Shown: positions 37,546 to 46,605 of the stretch, one piece after another | How the letters are laid out: each line of letters opens with the position of its first letter | How positions within the stretch are numbered: the stretch's first letter is position 1 | Assembly: GCF_947166265.1 (NCBI RefSeq) | Contig: NZ_CAMVDO010000008.1 | Location: forward strand, 79,558 to 143,557 | DNA from: an uncultured Fibrobacter sp. | Lineage (GTDB): Bacteria > Fibrobacterota > Fibrobacteria > Fibrobacterales > Fibrobacteraceae | Length of the DNA: 64,000 bases | Direction of reading: 5' to 3' | Position numbers and translations under genes: made by a program | The notes under the pieces: model-generated | Databases searched by the model: none | Seen by the model: the letters and a program-made list of their open reading frames with translations, nothing else | What the model was told of the DNA's origin: nothing

Positions 37546-37570
37546 AAAATGCCCTAGACATCCCTAGGGC
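37546..37570 (-). terminator. Probable terminator of the repeat-barrel protein gene
   Basis: GCCCTAG (37551-37557) pairs with CTAGGGC (37564-37570); on the minus strand the stem is followed by ATTTTAAG. The U-tract is short, so strength is uncertain. Confidence 0.5.
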
Positions 37571-37618
37571 AAGACTGTACCTTGTAATTTCTGCTAACGC
37601 TCTCGCGTAGAAGCGTTA

Positions 37619-40600
37619 CTACCGGATTGAAATTCGACGTGTTACATTCACAGAATGCGAACGAACGCGCACGATGTAATTTCCCTGGCGGAGACTTTCC
37701 AGAAGAACCGTCCCCTTGACCTGTTTGAAACTTGCCACCGGACGGCCCTGCATATCGAACACATCAACCTGCACATTGTCTACACCTTCAATCTGCAACA
37801 TACGACCAGAAACCGTAAGCGTCACCGGATTCATACGGGCGTCGACAGCCGTTGTCCATTCTTCGCTACTGGAAGAGGATTCCTCACTGCTAGAGGACAT
37901 CTCTTCGCTGCTAGAAGATGTTTCATCCTTCGACGAGGAACTTGCCACGCTGCTAGAAGACTTTGCAGAACTGGAGCTGGATTTCGCAGAACTCGAAGAA
38001 GACTTTTCGCTACTAGAAGAAACCTTATGGGAGCTGCTACTGGATTTTTCAGAACTGCTAGAAGCTTCGGAGCTAGACGATTTCTCGCTACTGGAGGATG
38101 CCTCGGAGCTACTAGAGATTTCAGAACTCGACGATTCAACACTACTGGAGGATTCTTCTTCACTTGAGCTAGAGTTTTCTTCGCTCGAAGAGGATTCTTC
38201 GCTGCTAGAAGACGTTTCTTCACTCGACGAGGAACTGACCTCGCTGCTGGAGGATTCAACCACCGTAATCCGGCCACTAGCAGTAATATCTTCATCAATA
38301 CCATCCACATCGATGGTAAAGACATATTCCTGCGCCGGAGCGTTCACATTCACCTTTCCAAAAATCTTGAAAAGTTTCGCTTCGTTATCCAGCACACCCG
38401 TAAGACCGGAAGGAAGATCGTTCGCCTCGACTTTCTTCACATAATCAAACCTATAGACAATCGGCTCAATCGAATCGCCCGCAACCACGGTTTGCACGGA
38501 ATCGCCTTCCACAAGTTCAAAGACGGTCGGCATAGGCTTGTGCTTCACTACGATTTTCGCCGTTGCAACGGAATCGTTATCCTTGCCGAAAACCTTCACC
38601 GTAACCGTGTATTCGCCATCGCTGAGGGTTTCGCTCACGGCACCGGCAAACGTCATCGTCTCTGCCTTTTTATCCTTCAGCATATTAATCGACCCGACCG
38701 GGAGTCCCGAAACTGCCACGGAATCCATATTCGCATACTTGAACACGATAGGCTTGATGGAATCCCCTGCAGTCACCACCTGGGAGTCATTACGAACCAC
38801 CACCACGGACGTTTCCGCAGACTTATGCATCACCGTAATCTTACCGAACAGCTTGATTTCCTCAAACTTGATGTCCGAATCAATACCGTTTGCCTTCGCC
38901 GAGTACTCGTACACATAATCGCCCACGGTATCGGGAACAGCGAAACGGATCGTAATGGTCTTTGCGTCTTTGTCTTCTTCGGAAAAACCTAGGGGAAAAC
39001 CATTATGCGCTATAACAAAGGCTCCCATATTCTCGTAATGGTATACAATCGGCTCGATCGAATCTCCAGCCATTACCACCTGTTCGTTATTGCCGCTCAC
39101 CAATTCAAACACGAGCGGTCTCGCCTTGCGCTTCACCTTGATGACCGAAGTCACAACGAAACTCGTATCGGGGCCTTCCACCGTCACGGAAAGCTCATAA
39201 TCCTTCACCTCAGATCCCTCAGGAATGCAGCCCGACAACGTATAAGTCTTCGCCTCAGCATCGCGAGACGAATTCACGCCCTTCACAAGAGTCGCACTGG
39301 TGCTGGTTATGTTTTCGTAACGGTATACAATCGGATCGATGCAGTCGCCCACCGTCACCAATTGTACCGCATTGTTGCTTGTAAGTTCAAAAACCGTCGG
39401 CAGGCGCTTATGATTCACCACAATCTTCGCCGTCACAGCGGAATCGTTATCCTTGCCGAAGACCTTCACCGTAACCGTGTATTCGCCGTCACGGAGGGTT
39501 TCGTCTACAGCACCGGCAAGAGTAAGCGTCTGGGCATCTTTATCCTTCAGCAAATCAATTGCCCCTACCGGGAGCCCCAAGACCGCCACGGAATCCATGT
39601 TCGCATACTTGAACACAATCGGCTTGATGGAATCACCCGCCGTCACCACCTGGGAGTCATTACTTACCACTTCCACGGATGTTTCCACGGGCAAATGATT
39701 CACGACAATCTTCGCCGTTGCAGCAGAATCGTTATCTGCACCGAAGACCTCCACCGTAACCGTATATTCACCGTCGGCAAGGGATTCATCTACGGCACCG
39801 GCAAGCGTAAACGTCTGGGCACCTATATCTCGAATCCATCGTATCGTCCCCTTCGGAACGCCCATAACCGCAATGGAATCAATGTTTGCATACTTGAACA
39901 AGATTGGCTTGATGGAATCCCCTGCAGTCACCACCTGGGAGTCATTACGAACCACCACCACGGAAGTTTCCACAATCTTATGCTTTACAGTAATCTTCGC
40001 CGTTGCAACGGAGTCGTTGTCCACACCGAAGACCTTCACCGCAACCGTGTATTCGCCATCACGGAGGGTTTCATCTACGGCACCGGCAAGAGTAAGCGTC
40101 TGTGCTTCCTTATCCGTCAGCAACTTAATCGACCCGACCGGGAGTCCCGAAACTGCCACGGAATCCATGTATGCATACTTGAACACGATCGGCTTGATGG
40201 AATCGCCCGCCTTCACAGTCTGCGAGGCATTGTCAAGCAGTTTCACGGATGTTTCCACATGTTTATGCTTTACGGTAATGGTTCCTGTCACCACCGCACT
40301 GGTATCGGGTCCCGTTACTGTAATACTATAAGTGTATGTGCTGTCCTTCAGAGATTCATCAACCGTACCAATAATCTTAAGGATATTTGAGTCATCGTCT
40401 TCAGAAAATTCTAAGCCTAGCGGCAAGCTCGAGCGCTCCATGCTCATTCCCCCGACGCGCCTGAAATAGTACACAATCGGTTCAATGGAATTTCCTGCTG
40501 TCACCGTCTGTTCATCAGCCCCTTCAACAAGTTCAAAAATCATCGGTAAAGGCTTATGCTTTACTTTAATCGTCGCCGTCGCAGAGGAATCGTTGTCTGT

Positions 40601-42103
40601 ACCAAAAACCTTTACCGTAACAGAGTAGTCGCCATCGTCAACGTTTTCGTCTACGGCACCAGCGAGCGTGAACGTCTGCGAATTTTCATCTTTCAGCAAC
40701 TTAATCGACCCGACCGGAACCTCACCCGAAACCGCTACGGAATCTATGTTCGCATACTTAAACACCACCGGCTTGATAGAATCGCCCGCCTTCACGGTCT
40801 GCGTGGCGTTACTTTCTACCACCACAGAAGTTTCCATGGGCTTATGTTTCACGATAATAGATCCCGTCACCACCGAATCGGATTCTTCACCTGTCACGGT
40901 AATGCTGTAAGTGTACGTTCCATCTTTCAGCCCTTCATCGAGGGTTCCGCTAATTGTATAAGTCATCGCCTTCGAATCCAACGAATGCTCCAATCCTCGA
41001 GCCAACTTCGATATGTGAGTACGCGTTATATTATCGAAACGGTAGACAATCGGCTCAATCGATTCACCCGCTGTCGCCGTCTGCGGGACATTGCCGCTCG
41101 TGAGTTCAAAAACAATGGATTTCGAATCGGTATTCGAAGAAGCGGCGATCTTTATTTCATGCGTACTTACAAAGGTATAGTAGGAATTATCCGGATCTTG
41201 AATGGTAAGCCCGATGACGCCATCTTGAATGCGAGACGGCAAAACTCCATCTTCCATCCATTCCTTGTAGTCGTCATTGCCTGCTCCGCCAACGCCATAA
41301 CCGTCATCGGCGATAATTTTCTTTCCACCCATCGCAGCGCTTGCAGCGGCCCAGGTCACTTCATTGTTGTTGTCGTTACGGATTCGGATCGAGTCTCCCT
41401 GGGTGCGACCTCCCGAAGTAAACAGGTAGTCAATCTTGCTCTTATCAAAATGGCTGTACCAAGTCTTGAGATTTTCATTCAACCACGGAGAAATATCCAC
41501 CGCGATCTTTGCATTCGGCAGGGCGGACTTAATGGTCTTCACAATATCGTTGAAATAAGATCCGGCTAGAGACTCATCTGGAATGCCGCCGTTTTCTTGC
41601 TTAAAGCGTTCATCTCGTTCATCGCCCGAAACGGAATACTGGAAAAAATCGGGTTCAATCAGCCAAATGGTCGTCCCTACAGTTCCATCTTTTTCAAAAT
41701 CTTTCGCCACCCCCTGTGCATACGAGTTATATCGTGCAATGATTTCGTCCCAGTGATCGCGAATCATCTGCGCACCATGCGTACAATGATTCGGACTGCC
41801 CACATCGCAATCAGACAGATTGATTCCATTTACTTTCTGGTCCTTGTCGAATTCCGCAATCACGTATGCATAGAACACCGGTGTAAGGTCATGCTCCTTA
41901 CAGGCCTTGACCATGGCGCCTTCCCAATACTCGTTGTATTTTTCATTGTCGCCAACCCAGATGGCCAAATGTGAAAGTTTCTTATTGGAAACGTCAAGTC
42001 CCGATTTCCACTGCTGCCCGAAATTGAAATGACTTTCGTCAAAGGCGGCAAAAGCCACCGACGTCAAGAAAAGAGCAAGAGCAATACTCAGAATTTTTCT
42101 CAT
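37619..42103 (-). CDS. Secreted barrel-domain protein with ten Ig-like repeats, serine linker and sorting-type C terminus
   Basis: The ATG at 42103 is chosen because GGAGGTGA lies just upstream and a signal peptide follows (MRKILSIALALFLTSVAFA); the protein has 1494 residues. Residues about 20-320 look like a TIM-barrel glycoside hydrolase (HLAIWVGDNEKYNEYWEGAM, TIWLIEPDFFQYS, KIAVDISPWLNENL, KKIIADDGYGVGG), but I cannot assign a GH family; E in WLIEPD is a plausible catalytic residue. Then come ten Ig-like repeats of 85-100 residues marked by AGDSIKPIVFKYAN and its variants (about 335-1275). A long serine/glutamate linker (SSSSEE, about 1280-1415) follows. The last 75 residues contain VDVFDMQGRPVASF and GNYIVRV. 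This end is closely similar to that of the cellulase gene downstream in the list. Probably secreted or surface-bound and active on plant polysaccharide. Confidence 0.83.
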   Translation of the reverse strand: MRKILSIALALFLTSVAFAAFDESHFNFGQQWKSGLDVSNKKLSHLAIWVGDNEKYNEYWEGAMVKACKEHDLTPVFYAYVIAEFDKDQKVNGINLSDCDVGSPNHCTHGAQMIRDHWDEIIARYNSYAQGVAKDFEKDGTVGTTIWLIEPDFFQYSVSGDERDERFKQENGGIPDESLAGSYFNDIVKTIKSALPNAKIAVDISPWLNENLKTWYSHFDKSKIDYLFTSGGRTQGDSIRIRNDNNNEVTWAAASAAMGGKKIIADDGYGVGGAGNDDYKEWMEDGVLPSRIQDGVIGLTIQDPDNSYYTFVSTHEIKIAASSNTDSKSIVFELTSGNVPQTATAGESIEPIVYRFDNITRTHISKLARGLEHSLDSKAMTYTISGTLDEGLKDGTYTYSITVTGEESDSVVTGSIIVKHKPMETSVVVESNATQTVKAGDSIKPVVFKYANIDSVAVSGEVPVGSIKLLKDENSQTFTLAGAVDENVDDGDYSVTVKVFGTDNDSSATATIKVKHKPLPMIFELVEGADEQTVTAGNSIEPIVYYFRRVGGMSMERSSLPLGLEFSEDDDSNILKIIGTVDESLKDSTYTYSITVTGPDTSAVVTGTITVKHKHVETSVKLLDNASQTVKAGDSIKPIVFKYAYMDSVAVSGLPVGSIKLLTDKEAQTLTLAGAVDETLRDGEYTVAVKVFGVDNDSVATAKITVKHKIVETSVVVVRNDSQVVTAGDSIKPILFKYANIDSIAVMGVPKGTIRWIRDIGAQTFTLAGAVDESLADGEYTVTVEVFGADNDSAATAKIVVNHLPVETSVEVVSNDSQVVTAGDSIKPIVFKYANMDSVAVLGLPVGAIDLLKDKDAQTLTLAGAVDETLRDGEYTVTVKVFGKDNDSAVTAKIVVNHKRLPTVFELTSNNAVQLVTVGDCIDPIVYRYENITSTSATLVKGVNSSRDAEAKTYTLSGCIPEGSEVKDYELSVTVEGPDTSFVVTSVIKVKRKARPLVFELVSGNNEQVVMAGDSIEPIVYHYENMGAFVIAHNGFPLGFSEEDKDAKTITIRFAVPDTVGDYVYEYSAKANGIDSDIKFEEIKLFGKITVMHKSAETSVVVVRNDSQVVTAGDSIKPIVFKYANMDSVAVSGLPVGSINMLKDKKAETMTFAGAVSETLSDGEYTVTVKVFGKDNDSVATAKIVVKHKPMPTVFELVEGDSVQTVVAGDSIEPIVYRFDYVKKVEANDLPSGLTGVLDNEAKLFKIFGKVNVNAPAQEYVFTIDVDGIDEDITASGRITVVESSSSEVSSSSSEETSSSSEESSSSEENSSSSEEESSSSVESSSSEISSSSEASSSSEKSSSSEASSSSEKSSSSSHKVSSSSEKSSSSSAKSSSSSAKSSSSVASSSSKDETSSSSEEMSSSSEESSSSSEEWTTAVDARMNPVTLTVSGRMLQIEGVDNVQVDVFDMQGRPVASFKQVKGTVLLESLRQGNYIVRVRSHSVNVTRRISIR
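38260..41110 (-). repeat. Tandem Ig-like repeat array inside the barrel-domain gene
   Basis: Ten copies of a unit of about 255-300 bases encode the AG[DN]SIxPIVF[KR]Y marker. Some units are almost identical in DNA: a stretch of about 57 bases at 38751-38808 reappears at 39909-39966. This suggests recent duplication or gene conversion, and a risk of misassembly or length variation between strains. Confidence 0.85.
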
Positions 42104-42180
42104 ATTCACCTCCAAGGACTCCATATCCAGGATACCAAACCATAAATTAAAATTTTTTGGCGCTACCCGTTCCTAAAAAC

Positions 42181-42209
42181 AAAAAAAGCCAGGCAATTTA
42201 CGCCTGACT
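42181..42209 (-). terminator. Intrinsic terminator of the GH5 gene
   Basis: On the minus strand AGTCAGGC pairs with GCCTGGCT (one G-U pair) around GTAAATT, followed by a run of seven T in total. It lies just after the GH5 stop codon. Confidence 0.88.
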
Positions 42210-42231
42210 TTTCTTTCATCAATATTTCGAC

Positions 42232-44727
42232 TTACTTAATCGACACGCGACGGGTAAGGTTCATGGAACCCGAACGCACACGTACGATGTAGTTTCCTTG
42301 ACGGAGCTTTTCCAGGCTTACGGAACCGGCAACCTGCCTAAAGCTTGCCACCGGGCTGCCCTGCATATCGAATACTTCGACCTGAACCACATCAGCACCC
42401 GTAATTTGCAGCATACGGCCTGCAATGGAAACCTTGAGCGGATTTACCGCATAAGCCTGCACAAAGGTCGTATGTTCTTCGGAACTGCTGGAGTTAACCT
42501 CAGCCTCGCTGCTGGAGGAATTTTCGGTTGTCGAGGAACTGCTTCCCGCAGCCGTCACGTTAAGCTTGATTTCGTACTTTTGACCGTTGATGGTCAAGGT
42601 TTCGGTCAGCACAGAGCCAACCTCGAAGTGGGTCGGAATAGTAGTAGACGGAACCACAATTTCACTGCCAGTCTGATTGAAAGACAAGAAATAGCAATTA
42701 TAGGATTCACGATTAAACGTCTGCACGTTCTTGAAGGTCACCGATTCAAAGCTACCGCCCGGAACAACGGTCTGTTCCAAAGAACCGCTCACAACTACGG
42801 AGCCGTCCTGGCTGTTCGAAGACTTTGCAGAACTGGAGGATTCAACCGAGCTGCTGCTCTTTGCGGAACTGCTAGATGCTACAGAAGAGCTGGAAGAGGC
42901 AATGGAGCTGCTCGACGCAATGCTGGAGGAAGACTTTTCGGAACTAGAAGATGCGACCGAGCTACTGCTCCTTGCAGAACTGCTTGAAGAAGCAGGCTTC
43001 ACGGGTTCAATCGAAAGTCCGTTGCAACGAACATCGTCGATATAGAGGTAATCGTACTTCGGCTGAGTCAAGCCCTTTTCATCGCCCTTGACTTCCCAAG
43101 TAAACTTGTTGATATTCTTCTTGTAGTCGGAAAGGTTCACATGAGTCTTCTTATCGCCCCAATCGGATTGGGCAAGGTCATCGAATTCCAAAGTCACCTT
43201 TTTCCATTCACTAGAGTACGACTTTTCAATCAGATGATAGTTGTAGTTTTCAATCGTGGAAAGTTCCACCTTGAAATTATGCGTTGCACCCTTGTACCTA
43301 TAAGATATCGTCTTGCAAGCACTCAAATCGTAATCACTTTCATCGGCGTTCAGCTTAACGCCAAGTGCTACGTACGGAGCGTATTTATTTTCTCCCTTAT
43401 CAAGAACAATACCTGTCATAGCGGCCATATAGGAAGATCCATTATCGGCATCAATGACAACGTCATAGCCCTTTTCACCATCAACCACAAAAGTCTTGTT
43501 TGAAATCGTCGATTTACCATCATCGTTAGCATCGTTGTAGGCATACCAAACGCCACCAGTATAGGCAAGAGAATCGCCGTCTTCGAAATCATCAATAAAG
43601 TCGGTGGTACCATCGGCATTGGAGCTGCTAGATTCCTCGGTACTGGAACTAGAGGCGGGAACATTGGAGCATGCCGTATAGGTAGAGGCGCCGGCCAGGT
43701 AGCCTTTCACTAAACGTCCCGAATCGGTATAGCCAAAGGTACTCGATGTGCTTGCACTTGTAAATGCAGCCGTTGTTTCTCCAATCTTCGATGCAGACCA
43801 GTTCGCCCAGGAAAGCTTATACTTATCCATCCAAGCCTGCCACGTGTTATTCGCATCTTCAGGAACGTAGCCACCACCATCAGCTGTGCCAGTACCCCAT
43901 TCGGAAACAAATACGGAATATCCATTGTTCATCGCAGCAAGAGCATTTCGCCCTTCCGTATCTGTGGAATGCGATGCCGCATAGTAATGGAAGGTATAGG
44001 CAACATTGTCGTCATTAATCGCTGTTTCCGGCGTAACAACATTCGGATACTGGTCAAAGTAAGGCGTACCTACAAGCACCAGATTATCGGAATACTGACG
44101 AATAGCGGCGATCACCGTTTCTGCATAGGTCTTGATTGTCGGCCAATAACTGCGAGCCGCATCTTCACCCCAGCCACCCTTAGGTTCGTTATAGATTTCG
44201 AAAATTACGTTATTCTTGTCACCATAGGTCTGGGCGGCCCAACTAAAGAATTCTTTAGCCTGGCTCGTCTGGTTTTCAGCCTGATGGGAATGCCAGTCAA
44301 TAATCACGTAGATGTCATTTGCGATTGCCGCTTCCACCACGGTTTTCAACATCTTTTTCTGATTTTCGGCACCACCGCTAAGGTAACCTCTGCTTCGGTC
44401 CCAATCCTCGCTAATGCCCATCGGGAAACGAATGATTTCGATTTTCATTTCGCTCACCATCGTATTGATGGCAGATTCCGTAAAGAAATCCGTAGAAGCT
44501 GCTTCACCCGAGCTCCAGTAGAGACTCATTCCCTTCACCTGGACTTCGTTGCCAGAAGTGCTGTAAGTAGGACAGGAACCATAAATGCGTCCCTTGCCGT
44601 CTGCATTCTTACCAGCCTGCAGCTGACCGTACTGGCTCACCGGACCCACGCGGCCAAAAGAAAGTGAAACAAGACCTGCGGCGAGAACGCCCAGGCCAGC
44701 GACTTTGATGCTATTCGAAATTTTCAT
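42232..44727 (-). CDS. GH5 cellulase (endoglucanase) with carbohydrate-binding-like module and sorting-type C terminus
   Basis: With the ATG at 44727 (GAGGAT upstream; TTG at 44754 rejected) the protein has 831 residues. A signal peptide ends near LSFG. The GH5 domain covers about 30-345, with R100 in IIRFPMG, DWHSH (144-148), the acid/base E181 in EIYNEP, H247 in TFHYYA and the nucleophile E276 in VFVSEWGTG. All are consistent with an active GH5 subfamily 2-type endo-beta-1,4-glucanase. A serine linker follows, then a CBM11-like beta-sandwich (about 385-590: FIDDFEDGDSLAYTGGVWYA, YLYIDDVRCNG), a second serine linker, one Ig-like unit related to those of the preceding entry (QTVVPGGSFESVTFKNV), and the C-terminal sorting-like domain (VEVFDMQGSPVASF). 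It would be secreted and probably held at the cell surface. Confidence 0.93.
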   Translation of the reverse strand: MKISNSIKVAGLGVLAAGLVSLSFGRVGPVSQYGQLQAGKNADGKGRIYGSCPTYSTSGNEVQVKGMSLYWSSGEAASTDFFTESAINTMVSEMKIEIIRFPMGISEDWDRSRGYLSGGAENQKKMLKTVVEAAIANDIYVIIDWHSHQAENQTSQAKEFFSWAAQTYGDKNNVIFEIYNEPKGGWGEDAARSYWPTIKTYAETVIAAIRQYSDNLVLVGTPYFDQYPNVVTPETAINDDNVAYTFHYYAASHSTDTEGRNALAAMNNGYSVFVSEWGTGTADGGGYVPEDANNTWQAWMDKYKLSWANWSASKIGETTAAFTSASTSSTFGYTDSGRLVKGYLAGASTYTACSNVPASSSSTEESSSSNADGTTDFIDDFEDGDSLAYTGGVWYAYNDANDDGKSTISNKTFVVDGEKGYDVVIDADNGSSYMAAMTGIVLDKGENKYAPYVALGVKLNADESDYDLSACKTISYRYKGATHNFKVELSTIENYNYHLIEKSYSSEWKKVTLEFDDLAQSDWGDKKTHVNLSDYKKNINKFTWEVKGDEKGLTQPKYDYLYIDDVRCNGLSIEPVKPASSSSSARSSSSVASSSSEKSSSSIASSSSIASSSSSVASSSSAKSSSSVESSSSAKSSNSQDGSVVVSGSLEQTVVPGGSFESVTFKNVQTFNRESYNCYFLSFNQTGSEIVVPSTTIPTHFEVGSVLTETLTINGQKYEIKLNVTAAGSSSSTTENSSSSEAEVNSSSSEEHTTFVQAYAVNPLKVSIAGRMLQITGADVVQVEVFDMQGSPVASFRQVAGSVSLEKLRQGNYIVRVRSGSMNLTRRVSIK

Positions 44728-44928
44728 ACATCCTCTTTTTACACCAATCTCCAAAAGGCAAATTTAGTTAAAAGGGTGCAATTTTCCACGTGTTAAAACG
44801 CACACAAAAAAACATAAGTGTATACGAGTGTACACGGGGAAGTAAACAAAAAATTAAAAATGATAAATCATCCTGGATTCCCTCCCCTATCGCGCTACGC
44901 ACTCCAGGGTCGAGGATGACTATCCCTC
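44728..44928. other. Gap upstream of the GH5 gene
   Basis: About 200 bases, AT-rich next to the cellulase start, where its promoter must lie. A repeat-like segment with GCGCTACGCACTCCAGGGTC then GAGGATGAC lies near 44891-44920 and carries the tail of the dispersed element. No gene is seen. Confidence 0.5.
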
Positions 44929-44958
44929 AAAAAAAAGAAGCCCGGACTAAAGCCGGGC
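44929..44958 (-). terminator. Intrinsic terminator of the small secreted protein gene
   Basis: On the minus strand GCCCGG pairs with CCGGGC around a TTTAGT loop, followed by CTTC and a run of eight T. Confidence 0.9.
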
Positions 44959-44986
44959 AACAAAAGACGCGAATGAACGAAACGAA

Positions 44987-45424
44987 CTAGTTTTCGTTGT
45001 TGTGCATTTCCATCTGTTCGCGGTCCATCGTGTGCTGCAAGTATTCCTTGAAGTCACGGTCGATGTTCACACCGTCGAGGTCGATGTCGTCGTTTTCCAA
45101 CACGAACACGGCACTCGGGTTATCGAGCCAGCCGACCACGTCCACCTGGTCGAGTTTCATGGACTTGTCACCAGCGGCCTGTGCAACGTATTCCACCTTG
45201 GACTTCTGAACCCAGCCCTGTCCGCAAGGACCCTTCACGAGCACTTCGGTGTCGCCGTCCTTCAGGATAGTCAGTTCATCATTGAAGCCTGCGGTACAGA
45301 CGACGGAACCACCATCTTTTTCCTTGGTCAGGTCCACGTCACCCAGTTTGGATTTCACTTTTTTGCCGGCACCGAAGGAGACGCCAACCAACAGAGCGAG
45401 AGCAATAAAGAGCACCTTTTTCAT
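44987..45424 (-). CDS. Small secreted protein of unknown function
   Basis: The ATG at 45424 has AGGAAAG upstream and begins a signal peptide (MKKVLFIALALLVGVSFGAG), giving 145 residues. The mature part has two cysteines (VVCTAGF and KGPCGQGW), probably disulfide-bonded, in an SH3-like segment (ELTILKDGDTEVLVKGPCGQGWVQKSKVEYV). An acidic tail (ENDDIDLDGVNIDRDF) ends MEMHNNEN. No family is assigned; the central part resembles a bacterial SH3 domain of the kind that binds wall polymers. It is divergent from mltG, with a 96-base gap between them. Confidence 0.78.
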   Translation of the reverse strand: MKKVLFIALALLVGVSFGAGKKVKSKLGDVDLTKEKDGGSVVCTAGFNDELTILKDGDTEVLVKGPCGQGWVQKSKVEYVAQAAGDKSMKLDQVDVVGWLDNPSAVFVLENDDIDLDGVNIDRDFKEYLQHTMDREQMEMHNNEN

Positions 45425-45520
45425 ATCTTTCCTCAGAAACAGGTTAAAACTTAACAATGCAAGTAGGAATATACCTTTTATTTTTGACTTTCGTCAGATT
45501 TTCTTTTAAATTTTTGCGAT

Positions 45521-46528
45521 ATGAAGAAGATTTTACTTATTTTGGCCGTCATTTTGGCACTTTTGGGCACCTTTTTGGCCTTCAACCTCAAATCCAGGAT
45601 GGAATCTCGGGCTGAAAACAGCCAAACCGTGCTTCTGGAAATCCCCAAAGGCAGTTCCCCCGCCAAAGTTTTCCAGATTCTAAGACAGAACGGAATCTGG
45701 ACCGACGACCTCGCCTTCCGGTTGACGATGAAACGACTCAACCCGAACCTCAAGGCCGGCTGGTTCGAAATTCCCGCAGGACTTACCCTCCCGCAGGTAC
45801 TCTCGATTATCGAGTCGGGCAAGGTTGCCGTTCGCCGAGTCACCATTCCCGAAGGCCGAGCCTCGTGGGAAATGCCCGCCTATATAAAGAAGGCCTACCC
45901 GGAACTGAGCGAGGACCGCTGGAACAAGCTCGTCCAAGACCCGAAGTTCGCCCGTTCGCTTGGAATCGAAGCCAATTCGCTGGAAGGCTACCTGCTCCCC
46001 GACACCTACCCCTTCCCGATTGACGCCGACGAAGAAACCATATTGAAGCAGATGGTGGCCGCGAATCTGAAGGTCCGCGACGAAATGCAGAAGAAGTCCG
46101 GCTCCATGTGGAATACGCTCGGCAGCTGGCACAAGGTGCTGACCCTTGCAAGTGTTGTCGAAGAAGAGACGGGAATCCCCGAAGAACGTCCGCTGATCGC
46201 AGGAGTGTTCCACAACAGACTCCGCATCGGAATGCCGCTCGGGGCAGACCCCACGGTGCGGTTCATCTTTAGGAACCTAACCGGGCCCATCTACAAGAGC
46301 CAGCTCAACAGCGACAGCCCCTACAACACCCGCAAGTTCAAGGGGCTGATGCCGGGGCCGATTTCGAATCCTGGCCGCAAGGCAATCGAGGCGGCGCTAT
46401 TCCCCGCGAAGACCGAGGCGCTTTACTTTGTTGCAAAAGACGACGGGAGCATGACGCATTTCTTTAGCAAGAACCTCTCCGACCACAACAAGTACAAGGA
46501 CGTCGCCGCGAAGAACCGCGGAGAATAG
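45521..46528 (+). CDS. mltG: Endolytic peptidoglycan transglycosylase MltG
   Basis: This 335-residue protein cuts nascent glycan strands near the inner membrane and so ends their growth. One N-terminal membrane helix (MKKILLILAVILALLGTFLAF) anchors it. A LysM-like region follows (about 35-105), then the YceG domain with TIPEGRA, EGYLLPDTYPFP and the catalytic glutamate E214 in LASVVEEETG, matching E218 of the E. coli enzyme. Later motifs GVFHNRLRIGMPLGADPTV and YNTR...GLMPGPISNPG are complete. The start lacks a strong ribosome site. The gene is followed by a terminator hairpin and a MATE gene. Confidence 0.95.
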   Translation: MKKILLILAVILALLGTFLAFNLKSRMESRAENSQTVLLEIPKGSSPAKVFQILRQNGIWTDDLAFRLTMKRLNPNLKAGWFEIPAGLTLPQVLSIIESGKVAVRRVTIPEGRASWEMPAYIKKAYPELSEDRWNKLVQDPKFARSLGIEANSLEGYLLPDTYPFPIDADEETILKQMVAANLKVRDEMQKKSGSMWNTLGSWHKVLTLASVVEEETGIPEERPLIAGVFHNRLRIGMPLGADPTVRFIFRNLTGPIYKSQLNSDSPYNTRKFKGLMPGPISNPGRKAIEAALFPAKTEALYFVAKDDGSMTHFFSKNLSDHNKYKDVAAKNRGE

Positions 46529-46562
46529 CTGCACACAGCCGTATACAAAAAGTATTCTTTTT

Positions 46563-46589
46563 GCCTCTAGCTTTTTGCTAGGGGCATTT
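46563..46589 (+). terminator. Probable terminator after mltG
   Basis: GCCTCTAGC pairs with GCTAGGGGC (one T-G pair) around a T5 loop, followed by ATTTC. It ends about 16 bases before the MATE gene start. The U-tract is short. Confidence 0.55.
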
Positions 46590-46605
46590 CTAAAATTGGC
46601 AGCGT

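Noticed and set aside
37855..38270. Serine-codon repeats suggesting a CRISPR or microsatellite
   Set aside because: These encode the SSSSEE-type linker in a continuous reading frame with varied codons, with no spacers.
38260..41110. Regularly spaced repeats suggesting a CRISPR array
   Set aside because: The unit is about 255-300 bases, stays in frame and encodes Ig-like domains.
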